A DNA stretch of 64,000 bases from assembly GCA_013398015.1 (NCBI GenBank), contig VZRR01013894.1, forward strand, positions 1 to 64,000, written 5' to 3'. Every line of letters begins with the position of its first letter. Position 1 is the first letter of the stretch. Below the pieces are notes generated by a model, which did no database searches, was not told where the DNA came from, and worked only from the letters and a program-made list of their open reading frames with translations. This DNA is from Oreocharis arfaki (taxonomy: Eukaryota > Chordata > Aves > Passeriformes > Paramythiidae). Position numbers and translations under genes: made by a program. This document shows, piece after piece, positions 49,821-62,233 of the stretch.

Positions 49821-52787
49821 GAGGCCTAGTAAGAATCAGTATTAATGATCATCCATACACACAAAGGATTAAATAATTTATTGAAGATAGAGAGAGGCTT
49901 TGCTGATGAAAACAAATATAAAAGCCAGCTAGTCCACCATGTATCTTGAGCACCAATTAGTACTGGAGGTTGCAAAACAAGATTGAAGAAACTGAGTCTC
50001 AACAAGAGGACTTGTTTTTAATGCCAGATAGCTGGCAACTAGTTTAAATGCTGATACTTGGAGGAGTTTGATCCTTTGTTAGGTTTTGTTTGTTTATGAA
50101 AAAGAAAGTATGAAGAAACCATTTACCTTTTCTATCGTCTTTTTTCCTTTTGCTGGGCTAGGCTGGCTGTGCTAAAAAAAAGAAAAACAAAGAATAGCCT
50201 CAAGGCAGATGTATTAGTGTCTGCATCAGTATCAGTTTCTCTGTTTCTCCAAAAGTGATTTCACAGTAGGAATTCCAGTAGGAATTAAAACACTCCCCTA
50301 CAGAAGAAAAACAGAGAATGAGAGCTGTGTGCTGCAGAATACAGATGGGACTCAGAGTCCCTAACAAGGCTGATAATTTTCTTTAGCCCATACCATTATG
50401 TATACACAACCATAAACCATAAAAAGCTCTCATTAACAGCAAAACACTGAAACTTTGAATGGCTCCCAGCCCTACAGTACAAAATTTTTGAAGAACATAA
50501 AAACAGAGGATTCACTTGTCAGTTAATCAACTGTTACAGCTCTCAGCATTCAAACTGGTTTTATACTGTGTAACGCACTAATTGTTGTGATCAGGACCCT
50601 AACAAGGTTATGACTAAAATGGGGCACAGAACCTGAATAAAAGCCTAGAGAAATCAATGTGGCTTTTTTCTTCTTTTTTTAATAGGAATCAGATCTTTTC
50701 CTTACAGCATAGTGAGCCATAGAAAAGAGATGACCATGCAGAAAATAATAAGAATAATAAATTAATTCTGTCCAATCATCATTATTCAACTATCCCTTAT
50801 AGTCATTCCAGCAATAGCAGCTTTGGATCGATGTGGAAACTGCTGTCTCAAGACAAGCTAAGAGAGATGAAAGGAAAGACTCCGCAAACCTCAGTTGGTG
50901 TTAGCAACTGTGATGGATCCAGGCTTCTGCAATCTCCATCTGATTAGATAAACTAATGTTGTGCGCAGGGCAACAGAAAAAATCAAAGATAATATGCCTC
51001 CCTAAGCCTTCCCAGAGCGTTTTTTAGGCTTGTATAACAAGACTATTTCAGAGAAGTAGGAATTAAGGGAAACCTTTACGTAGAGCTCTGGAAACATAGT
51101 TTTGGGTAATAACCTACTATCGAAATTTGATTTTTTTATTTGGAGAAACCCCAGCAAAACCAATAGAGTGTGCATGGAGAGAAACTGCAGAGTGTTGTTC
51201 TCTTTGTATATCTGAGGAATTCCCAGAAAAAGAGTTTTTTCATATCTGCATAAGAAGATACTACTTGTTTATACAATAGGTTTCCCTATGTACCTCTCCA
51301 ATGCTTGTTTCATACTTTGTCTAAGAAAGCAGAAGTTTAATGAAGGTAATATTTCAGAAACAAAGAAATAGAAATCACTTTGAGATAAGCTTAGCTACAA
51401 AGAGACCAAAACAACTGCTACAGAGCTTACAGAATAGGGATAGAAAGTCGTATAATCCTGGCAAAGTTAAATCGAAAAAGGTGGTTAAACCAAACAGTGA
51501 TATCACTGCAGCCACTATTGTGAATTATTTACATAATGTATTTAATTCTTAATGCAAAAAAAAGGGTAATAAAGAACAAGCTAGGACACTTACAACATGA
51601 GTCTGTGTGTTGGAAGGCACCTCAAAGGAAATGTAGCAATTCCCCTGAAAACTGGACCTCGTTTATAGGATATGCCACTACGTCAGCAATTACGATGCAT
51701 GAGGAGAACATGACTTTCCCAGTTGTGTATATATAGATAGTAAGAGAGAAGGAATTCTCTTTGGAAGGCACATCAGTTTCTGTTATGTTTCTCCATTCCA
51801 GCAAGAGTTATTAAAAGAGTAAGAGAAAGATATATTTTAAAACCCTAGAAAATAATCAGCATGCACCAGTGTGCTCAGCAGTGCAGAAAACACTTGACAA
51901 TTCTCCAATTACCATGGCACACCTAACAAGTTAACCTTTTGTATTCACATGCTGACTACCAGGCGGTAGGTAGGTCCATGGTTGTATGATTACAAAGTGA
52001 GAACAGTGTACCATCTGTCCATCTAATACTATCCATGCAGCAAGCACATCACTATTTTAAGCCTCAAACTTCTCAGTACCAAGGAGGCAAGAGATGAGTG
52101 TTGCCATTACATTGTAGTTCTATTTATGATGTGTGTACATTTTGCCTGGGACTGAAAATCCAAGACTAGAAACCAAAAATATTTGGAGAGTTATCACAGT
52201 ACTGGTGCATTTGACTTTTCACTACACCGTATGATACTTCATTGTCCCAGAAAGAGCTAAATTGTTACCTAAAGCTGGCATATTTACAAAATGTAAAATA
52301 CAGAAAAATTCTTTTCTGTGTCTGTGAAGATTGAGTTAAGGAAGAAACATCAGTGAGAAAAGCCCAGTGGCTTAATGTCATCTGCATAAGAAGCCAGAAA
52401 GCAATCCCTACCAGCTGCCACCGAACTGTCCGCCGGTTTGCTAAGAGTATTCGGTGCTCAAAAGTAGAGAAGGAACATCTCCCCACACTGAAATCAAGAA
52501 TGGCAGTTACCAGAATGTAAACAGCAAAACTAAATCTGAGGATCGTGTCTATGAAAGGAGTTAATCAATTCACATAGCGATCGTTCCATGAATGTGCATC
52601 ATGAGGCATATTCTGTACTCATATATATGTGTATCTGCTGTGAAAAAAGTGATGAGTTAACTAAGCCCTGACTTCCCTTAGCAACAGAGAATGTTTTCAT
52701 CTTAGTTTAGAACAGCAGCTCTTTCATGCTTTATTACCATGCAGTTTTCCAGAGAAGTCACTTGTGGCAAGAGTGCATGTCTCCAGG

Positions 52788-52810
52788 AAATGCAGGACAT
52801 CCCTGCATTT
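52788..52810. repeat. Short perfect inverted repeat
   Basis: AAATGCAGG, ACATC, CCTGCATTT form a 9-bp stem with a 5-base loop, followed by a further TGCAGGG that could compete for pairing. The stem is far shorter than a microRNA precursor needs, so I call it only an inverted repeat. Confidence 0.8.
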
Positions 52811-55800
52811 CTGCAGGGATGGTCCTGCCACTGCAGTTCAGGTTTGAGTGCTCCCTCCAATAGCTGTTGTTAGATCTATGCCTTTTCTAAGAGCTGATGC
52901 TCAAATCTCAAGATTTGAATATTTCACCATCTTTCATCATTGTGATTTTGCCTCATGTTTGTACTGACTGTACATTTTCATGTCCCCATGAAATAAAAAT
53001 CTGCCCTTTTTGCCCCAAAACAGTTAGATACTTATATGACCCCACAGTACTCAGAGTTCTTGAGTTTTCTGACTGGCAAGTGTATCTCTTCCATTTTTGT
53101 GAGCTGGAGTAGTGCTGGTATTGCAAAGCCAGCCACAGTATCAGACATTGTGACAGGTTACTTTTACCAAGAACTATTCAAAATATTCTAACTGGGAACA
53201 ACTAATTGCCCATTTTCTTTGCTTTTTGCAGACCTTTTTTAAAATCTTAGCAATTTTTATCTGTCTGTTCAGCGTTGCCCATTCTCGTAAGGGTTGGGTT
53301 TTTTTCTTTTCTGATTCATCTTTTGCAATTAAAGATGCCTTAATATAGTGTCAGATATCCATAACTAGTTTGTTAGATCTCTGCTGTGGGTCTGTGCTCA
53401 TCTTGTTTCAGTTAGGAACTTCACTTTTTTCCCAGGTACCGTTGTACCAATGTACCTGGAAAATTGATAATCTCATTTTCTAAGTATTGACGTTTGAGTG
53501 ATTTGGAGGTATATTTGAAAGAATGACCTGGGTGTGAATAGTCAGCTGTATTTGTACAGATGTTGTGCTTGTCTCGCTGGTTCATTGATGTTTCACAAGA
53601 AAGTGGTGTCTGTATTGTTTGCATAGTTTATTTTCTGTCGCTGCCTTTTTATACTAGAAGGCTGCTTCTGGATAAGGCAACAGTTATCTGTCTTCCCCCC
53701 TGTCATTCTCTTTCTTGTAAAGCAGAGCAGATTTGCAGTTTACCAAAAAATATTTTGGGTTCCCCATGGCAACACTGAAGGGCTTTGCATTGCTCCCCAT
53801 CCTTAGATTTTTGAATCAAAGTCCTTCCATGTCCTTACAGTCCTTACATAATTGCAGGACACCCTCCATTGTGTTAAGGGTGTTTTTATTCTGTTGGCAA
53901 CACAGAACCCGATGTCTACATCCTTCTGCTGAGATCACATGAGATTCTGAGCGTTCCTAAGAGATTGCTTTTACTTGACACTGATGTGAAAGCTGCCCAT
54001 CTTTGTTGTTGTTCAAAATCTATTGCACTCAGTTCTCTCTGTCACGTGACTCATTTTTGCTTGGTGACAGATCCAGTTTCTCCTCTTGATCATAAAGGAA
54101 CTGTTCACTCTCTTTTAATGTTACACTGCTTTTACTTGTGTACCACTGTCTGACCTCTGCAGTTAAGGCCAGTCAGATGTTTGAAAGCTATTATCTTCTA
54201 TCATGTCACAGACAAATCAAATCTCACATTTAAAGTTGCTGCTTTTTGTTTTTGTATAGTGCAATTCATTTTTCATTTTATTTATTTGTAAACTCTGCAG
54301 CAATTGTTGCACATGACCAAACACACAAAACTTTTTCCACTCTCCATCACTCTCCATCATATCTTCATGTTTTCCTTTATATTCAGTTTGTTGCCTCTGT
54401 CACTTGCATTGGCACAAGTATTGGTGTATTTTGCATGCATGCTTTTCATGAGCAATTAATTACATCAGTCTCTTCACCACTTATGTCCTGTATTTGCAGA
54501 TGAATGTGTTCACATGTGCATGCCTATGGTTGTTAGTAGTTAATGTGAGCTCCCTGAACCGTGTTAGTAAAGCACATTTGTCTTGCTCCTATAACTTCTG
54601 ACACTTTCACCTCTTTAGAAATGACAATGCAGGAGCTGACTGTTTTGTGGTATGTTGGTTTATTGTTTTTCCAGAGCTTTTCTCACAGAGAAACCTTTTA
54701 TTTATGACATCTTTTTAAAGACTAAATGATTTTTAAAGCATCGTTGGGATTTTACAGTTTGTCTTGTTTCGATGTTCCTGCTAACACGTGTAGCTGTTTT
54801 CACCCGTTGTGGCTGCTGGTGCGGCTGAGTTTACTCTGATTTGCATTATGTCTATAGACAAGTGCTACTAAACTGATCCTCCCTTAGGTCCAGCACTGCA
54901 AGGGTAGAGAATGAACAGTGTTGCTATAAATATGTTTCTTTGGTTTTATTTTTTTCTTCTTCTCCTGTATGCTATTTAGTATTATGAAAGACAGACATCC
55001 CACACAATGCAACAGGCAAGTCCTTTCTCCATTTACTCTGTCCACCCATCTAGCACTTCCAGAAAGAAGAATTCCTTGAACTTTGAGATATAATCATTCA
55101 ACAGCTTCACCCCCATGGAATAATGTCTACTGAAAACTACCGCTCAGTACCCTCCACAGTTCTACACTTCTGCATGACCTCTGAGGGTTCACTCATCTTG
55201 TCTGTCCAAGATGACTAAAAATTTAATTGTTGCATTTATGTCAAAAAGGACTGGTCTATAGCAATACAAATGCACATGGATCATTATAAGGCCAATAAAA
55301 TTTGTAGCAGAAAAGCCACCAGTATCTTGCCGCTCAAGCTGAAATAGATCCATTGCAGGACAGAAAAAAACCTTCCCATTTTTTGCCCTTCTTCCTCTTC
55401 AAGGTTACACAGAGATCAAGTCAGTTTTGCTCTCTATTACGCTAAAGATATTTTCAAAAGAATCTTAATAAAACTTCAATCATGCCAGGACGCAATCCCT
55501 GTGTGTATAAGAATGCCCCATTCGTATGGGATTGTGTTGGCACATCGTGTGTTCTTGCCTGGCTGAAGAGGCCGACGTCAGCATTGCAGCCCTTCCCTTC
55601 CTCTCCAGTAAAAACACTTCTTCCTTGAGCTGTAACCACTGTGAAGTAATGACATGCAAGTAACCTCTCTGCAAACAAGGTATGGGCTCCTGTCTTAGCA
55701 AGATCAATGAAGAATGACCACGAGAGGTCACACTGAAAAGGTTTGGTTCAGAATCCAGGTCTACACGTGAACTGCCATCCCAAAACAGAATGAGGAGGAT

Positions 55801-58800
55801 ATAGGGTCACCTATAGCTTCAAGTACGAGACCAGTTCTTGGTGGATGAGCTGTTTTTCTCTATTGTAGGCTTAGTTTTATATGAAAGAGCTTGATTGGCC
55901 GCATCCAAGGAACTTGCCCCTGGCCAGTAAGCATTTTCAGGGTTTAACCCTAAGCAATGAACAGCCATCTTGAGCAAAACCATGCACCAATTTGTCCTGG
56001 CAAGTCTTTTCAAGTACCAGCAGGGATAAACAATGTGCAAGAACTTTCCAAGCAGCCAAATACATAAGGAGTTCTCTTTCCCCCAGCAGCTTTATAAACC
56101 TAAGCTAAATTATATCTAGTGGAAAAACTAAGAGTTTTTAGGCCCTTTTTGAGATTTGTAGCAATCTCAGAAGAATCACAGCCTGATGGGATGAGGATCA
56201 CCTCATGCTTAGTCAGCCAGATAATCATGACCCACATGGAAAGTCATTTCATCAACCAGCCAAGTAAAACTCAGAAGAATTTTCTTTTTTTGGAGGAAAA
56301 CAATTCTGGTTTATATAACATTTTCTTAAATGTGCTAGAGAAGTTGAAAGGTGCTGAAATGCAGAGTTTGGTGACATCTAGCTTGTATGTCACATTCAAT
56401 TTTAAAGTGAGTAGCAAACACAATCCTGTCTGCAGATGATGTTAACAGTGTTAACCAGACCTAAAATTCTCTCTCCTGTTACCTTTAGATTGCCTAAATT
56501 CAATCAGGATTTGTGCTCTGATGCACACTCTCATCCAGTTGATTTACTAGATATGAGCTAAATTACCTCCAAGTTCGTGTCCAAAGATTTGCTGGCCCTT
56601 AGCCATTGGAGAGAGAGAGCTACCACCCAAATGAAAGCTCAAATTAGCAGCACTGTACAGAAGTATGTTGCACAGGTGAAGGGTACATGACATTTGTTTG
56701 TTCAGCGGTACAACAACGACATCAACATCGCTTAAAATGCTGGCCTCTATATCTGAGTATTTGGCTCAGGGATCACAAAAGACAGTTAAATTGGACTGAG
56801 AAGAGACAAGGAGTTTTTAGACGGAAGAACAGGTCTCAGGTGGCAGGTAAATGGGACTCTGCCAGAGCTGCAGAATGATGAGACCTTCAGCTGTACAGAC
56901 GCTCACCAAGAAGCCAAATGGGTGCGTCAGAGAGATAATGCACATGGACAATAGGGTCACTGTTGGAATAAGAGCCACAAAATAAAGAGCATGTCACCTT
57001 TCCTGAGAGATTTATATTCATGTGGCTCTCTGTAATGGTAATTTGTTACTGACAATAGCTCTTTCATATGTTCCTGACAGTTGTTTCACTGAGACCATCA
57101 GCAGTAAAGAATCTCTGTCCTTCATTAACTTCCCATGCAAGCATTAATTATCCCACAGATTCTAGTAATAATAGGCTTATGAAACTGATGTTTGAATGTA
57201 CGGATAACCTCTGCAGTGAGCTGTCCCATCCATCAGCAAATCCAGGAAAGTAACTGGGAAGGGAATATATTCTTAGAGAGTTTCTACAAAGATCCCTTTG
57301 CCTCCTTTCAGGGCAGTTGGAAAATGGAATGAGGTAGCCTGCTTTCATTTTCCAAGCTCATTTTTTCATTCAGTAGCTTCTAATCACAATGAAACTTAGT
57401 TGTTAATATCTCTGAAGTCAGACACTTCAGCTATACACTTCAGCCTCTGGATTTTTGCTGTATATCACTATGCAGTTCTTTTGAAGCAGCACCGAGCACA
57501 GAAGGTGCACTGTTCTCTCCTGCCTGTTTCTGCTACTTCCATTAATCTATGGTGAGACTGTGCTGGAGCCTGTGGTATGGGGCACTATTAAACACTGACC
57601 ATCAAAGCTGCATGCCCCTAGGAGCCAGAACACGACAGCTGGAGAGACACACCCAGGGAGCAGAGTACAGGGACCACTGAAGCAGCAGGAGTTAGTACGA
57701 CAAGCACTGATTCTGGCAGATGAGCAGAACCAACTCCTAGACTGATTACTGATGGCCCTGGTCCTTGGAAAATGCTCTGCATGTCTGGAATGCTGCATGT
57801 ACAAGGTGGCCACTGATCCTGCTGGAGCCCTGTGCAGACTCTGGTTTTCCCACAAGGAGCACCTTTCAAGGTCAGGTCCTGTGAATGCATAGAAATGCAG
57901 AGAGTCTCCCCAGTCTCCCCATGACCTTGAAGTGGCACATTGTCATGTAGCTAAAGGAGATATTTCCTTGGAGTAGGGTCAGGAGAGTGCTAAGGGTGCT
58001 TATTTTCTGTGATTGAACCCTTGGGTATGTGTCTTAGCCTGCAGTGCCCATTTTCCAACAGCCCCTCAGGGCTCAAGCCATCCCCACTGTAGCTGGAAAA
58101 TTCGCCAGCATGCGTGTTCTAGAGAGAGAAGCCCAGCAGAGTGTTCAGCAAATCAATCCTCCCCACATGTGGGTACTTATTACAGTGGCTGTTAGATGCC
58201 ATAAGCTTGAAAGAGCAGCACCTTATGCTGTGAACTTTGGATTTACGTGCAGTCCTTTATGCCAGCTCTCCTAATTCTAAAACTCTCATCATAGCATGAG
58301 TTAAAAATACCTGAAGTACCAGGGCCTGTCTAATTTTCTGTATGAGAAGTGATTTCTCTGTCAGCACCATGCAACAAAGAAACCTGCATTGTACTTACTT
58401 AGTGTGCTTCCTGGTCTTCTGTGGTACAGACACTAATGAACTGTAACCTGGGAAACCACTGCAAGTCTCTTGGCTTAATGCATGTGAGATGTTTGGCTAG
58501 ATTAAGGTGTCTTTCAGAATGGAAGTTGAAGAGATCTTCAGCCCCCACAACTTCATGGTCTTCAAGGCTGGTCCTTTAGAGTAGCAAAGTTTCTTGAAAC
58601 TCATGGACCTAGTTTTGGTGGGGCTTTTCTTCTACCTGCAATGAAGCAAGGGCAGGTGTCTGGAAGCCACCGAAGTAACTTGTGAAAGAAAGAATGTATT
58701 TTCTAGATTGGGGTAAATAATATTTTGCACTTTGATAACAGAGTCATGCAGAGGTTTCTAAGCACTCTACCTGTTTCTGTTAAATCTCATACCATCCAAT

Positions 58801-59265
58801 CAACACTATCCTTACCTTATACTGGTAGCTGAATGACAGGGAGTGTAGAGGGCAGTAAGACATTCACTCAAACTCACTATGAACTGGATTTGGGCTAACA
58901 CTAAGAGTCCCCAGCTTCTACTGGCCTTCTGTCCATAAAAATGCTGCCCTCCCTCACCTGGGTCCGCCTTTCACTTGCATGCTAATATATCTATCTGATA
59001 GCTCCTTATATACGTGTGATCTCTAACACGGGATCAACAGGGCTACCATCTGTCCCACCATCTCTCCTTTCTTTTCTCCAGCTCACTTGGGAAACACTGC
59101 CATCCTTTCACTCCTGACATTCTGTGTCTCATCTTCTGTCTCCATGGCCAGGAGACACCTCAGCCTGACAGGTTGTTTTTACCAGTATCCCTGCTATCTA
59201 TTTGTCTCTTTCAAAATCCTTCTAGAAAATAATTTTCCTGTGCTGCTCTTTGGATCTTTTGCTTT

Positions 59266-59309
59266 ATCCTCTCCTTGCATTGCATTAATCCTCTCCTTGC
59301 ATTGCATTA
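59266..59309. repeat. Exact 22-bp tandem duplication
   Basis: Two adjacent identical units begin ATCCTCTCCTTGC and end ATTGCATTA (59266-59287 and 59288-59309). The lack of any difference between copies suggests a recent event. It sits in a pyrimidine-rich tract. Confidence 0.92.
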
Positions 59310-60841
59310 ATGTCTTTTATTTCTCATCTTTTTACTCCGAGCTCTTCAAACCTCTACCCCTGTCTAGCTCTTGTCTTCTAGTCATTCTCACAGGGATTAA
59401 AATATGCTTCTAAACAGACTGTGGCAGGACCCACTTATGTGGAGTCCTAAAACATGTCTTCTTTCTTTATCTTGCCCTCACGCAACATAAGTGGCCAATG
59501 AAGTTCCATAGATGTGCTTATGTGTACCCTCAAACTTCTCTTAAAATCTCTTTAGTCATGATGTCACCAAAATATTACCAGCTAGCCAGGCTGCTGGTAG
59601 CTGGAGCAACCTGCCTCTGACAGGGAGCATAATGTCACCACTGGATCCCCCATACTCCTAAGCTGTCTGCATCCCGCTGTGTTGTATCTTATTCTTAGAT
59701 GTCAGGCTTGGGGTTAGAGGCAGAAATTGCCTTTTTGTTCTGTGTTTGCAGAGTACCTACCACACAGGGAACTGAGTCCATCATTCCTCAGTCTTTGACA
59801 TAAAGGTGAGAAATTAGAAATTAGTCACGGAATTGTCACAGGGAGCAAGTGGCAGCACTGACAACAGAGCAGCAGTATCCCATCTCCCCTTCTTGCTGTT
59901 CATGCCTCACTATTCATTGCAGTACCTCTGTGATTCTGCACCTGCACACGTGCAGCTGCTGGAGCAGAAGGATTTGAGACTATCTAGAAGTCTCCTGCGA
60001 ATTAGATGAATAAGATCATGTGGCTTTCTGCCAGCCAAATAGTTGTAAGCTCTTCATTTACAAGAAGCTTTCACTTGAACTTAGCCGCCACAATCCAATT
60101 TGCTCAATTTCAGTAAGGTTTAAATTGTTCTCCCTGCTCTTTCTGCACTAGCAGCCCCAGAACAGTATGTTAAGAAGATATAGATAACATGTCTGGGAGA
60201 GATTTTCAATTGAATGTGTTAAAATCTTCTCTTTTTTGCCCCTAAAAATGTCCTAGCAAGAGAAAATTACTAGTTGCAGACACGTGTTTCTGTCATATTT
60301 ATCAGCAACCAAGCTAAGCTGATTTGCAGCCTTGGACACTAACCATCGCTCTACTTTCAGGTTGCTGAGGACTTGATTTATAAACATGCCAAAAGCTAGG
60401 ATGTTCCCAAAATAGAATATGCTTTAGGATTCAGCATAGTTAAAGCAGAACATTGAGGTGAAAAAGCAAAGAGTTGATCATATTTAGAGTGGAGTGTAAC
60501 AGCACACTCGAAAGAAAGTAAGTCACCTAAATGTTGTATAAGAAGAGATCACTTGGATTTAGTGAAGATGAGGGGCAGAGGGAGAGGCAGAACTGAGAGT
60601 TAACTGGTTGTGTACAGGATAGGAAAACAAAGTGCATTTTTCCCAGCTTGAAGGTAGTGCCATATGTGTTAAACGGCCTATCGAGCCTAAGCAGACTTTA
60701 CGCATAATGAATATTTTCTTTAGATGTTTCTTCATGTAGGGTGCTGGCCATCATAAACCTGTTAAATTTCAAGTGCTATTTTTATGGCCTCTGTATGATT
60801 GGAGTAACCTCACTTAAAGGATTACAGGGGTTACTTCATGT

Positions 60842-60946
60842 CTTTGAAGCCAAATGCATCCTGGTAAAGATCAGATTGATCTGAAGTCAGCTGTTATCTT
60901 TAGCTTTGATTGTTAATCATTCCCAAGACCTTTGTTCTTTGATTGT
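60842..60946 (+). promoter_or_regulatory. Candidate enhancer: clustered TCF/LEF- and SOX-like motifs
   Basis: CTTTGAA (60842-60848) is followed by the inverted repeat TCAGAT-TG-ATCTGA (60871-60884). Next come CTTTGATTGT (60904-60913), GTTAATCATT (60912-60921, HNF1/homeodomain-like), CCTTTGTT (60929-60936, SOX-like) and a second exact CTTTGATTGT (60937-60946). CTTTGAT is the core TCF/LEF site of Wnt-responsive enhancers. The density is suggestive, but no conservation data support it. Confidence 0.3.
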
Positions 60947-61590
60947 CACTAGGGGATCCTAAGTGCAGGGTATGTTAATTAGTACCTGGATTATCAGCAA
61001 ATGTGCATCATCAAATACAAGAAATATATCCCTGATATTGTTAGGAAAAGTAAATCTAAAATAATGTTATTCACCTTATGATTACCACAATATTTTGTTT
61101 GTGTGACTTTAGTGTTTGCAACTGTTTTATAGCTGAGGTATTTAAAATGGAAGGCAAGCAGAGTGCTCTATTCTGAAAGGGATGAATGCTCTCTAAGTAA
61201 AAGAATTCACAGCCTAGATTGAAGCATTTAGACAAACTAAAGTCAAATTAACAGTTTGAAAAAATTTCATGTTGCCCAAGCCAAAACGTGTATCCAGAGG
61301 AAGTTGTGAGTGGCAAAGGAGGACCATGAATGATGTATAATTTGGCATCCAGATATGCTCAGGTTCACCTGCCACATCAATTTTTAGAAATTCTTCTTGT
61401 GGGTCCTTCCTTTAATCCCAAAGGTCTCAGAAAAAGGATCCCTTTAATACGCTCTAGCTCAAGCTATTCGATTTCAGAAAAGAATTGCACCAAGAAATTG
61501 TTCTTATTACATTAGCTAGAGCAAAGACGCTCGGTATTAAATTTGAGTGACAAGGTCATCCTCTGCCTTACAGTCTGTAACATAAAAAGA

Positions 61591-62233
61591 TCACTGAATC
61601 ACAGAATGATTGAGGTTGGAAGGGACCTCTAGAGGTCCTCTAGTCCAACCCTCCGCTCAAGCAGGGTCACCTAGAGCAAGTTGCTGAGGACTGTATCCAG
61701 ACAACTCGAGTATCTCCAAGGAGGGAGACTCCACAGTATCTCTGGGCAAACCATGCCAGTGCTCAGTCATCCTCACATGGAAAAATGTCTTCTGATGTTC
61801 AGAGGGATCCTTCTGTGTTTCAGTTTGTGCCCATTCTGCCTCTGGTGGACTGGACACAGTGCTCCAGGTACAGCCTCACCAGTGCTGAGCAGAGGACCAG
61901 GATCAACTTCCTCAACCTGCTGGCAAGGCTTTGCCTAATGGGTCCCAGGATACCATCAGCCCTTCTTTCCAAGGGCACATTGCTGGCTCCTATTCAACAT
62001 AGCATCCACCAGGATGCTCAGGTCCTTTTCTTCCAAGTTGCTTCCCAGCTGGGGGGTCCTCACTATACGTTGGTTCCTTCCCAGGTGCAGGACTTTGCTC
62101 TTCTTGTTGAACTTGATGATGTTCCTGTCAGCCTATTTTTCCAGCCTGTCAAGGTCCCTTTGGATGACAGCATAACCCTCTATTGTATCAGCCACTCCTC
62201 CCAGTTTGCTGAGGGTGTGCTCTGCCCTACCAT
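61591..62233 (-). mobile_element. CR1 LINE 3' end with an apparent internal deletion
   Basis: This is the clearest CR1 3' end in the window. On the + strand 'tcactgaatcacagaatgat' (the CR1 ATTCTGTG-type terminal repeat reversed) leads into 'tgaggttggaagggacct', 'cctctagtccaaccct', 'gcagggtcacctagagca' and 'ttctgatgttcagaggga'. Further right are 'gctccaggtacagcctcacc', 'aggatgctcaggtccttttc', 'ttgttgaacttgatgatgtt' and 'ctgtcaaggtccctttggat', in CR1 order and ending at 'ttgctgagggtgtgctctgc'. Between about 61840 and 61851 the text jumps from the 'cccattctgcctct' block to 'gactggacacagtgctcc'. A few hundred bases of the consensus normally lie between these. The copy is 5'-truncated before the reverse transcriptase core and is inactive. 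Confidence 0.93.

Larger units (their letters stand above)
49449..61590. other. Non-coding stretch
   Basis: I see no gene. Contents are a TG microsatellite (49791-49820), a short hairpin (52788-52810), a pyrimidine-rich tract at about 59040-59400 with a 22-bp tandem duplication, and a TCF/LEF-like motif cluster at 60842-60946. Open frames up to 108 codons lie in biased-composition DNA and have no domains. The GC-richer patch at about 57540-58200 has antisense overlapping frames but no splice logic. Confidence 0.55.

Noticed and set aside
52788..52810. MicroRNA-like hairpin
   Set aside because: The 9-bp stem is much too short for a microRNA precursor.
57547..57938. Overlapping minus-strand frames of 102 and 106 codons
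   Set aside because: They are mutually overlapping frames in a GC-richer patch, with no domain or consistent splice sites.
59087..59413. 108-codon + strand open frame
   Set aside because: It lies in pyrimidine-rich DNA with a tandem duplication. The hydrophobic-looking product is a by-product of T/C-rich codons.
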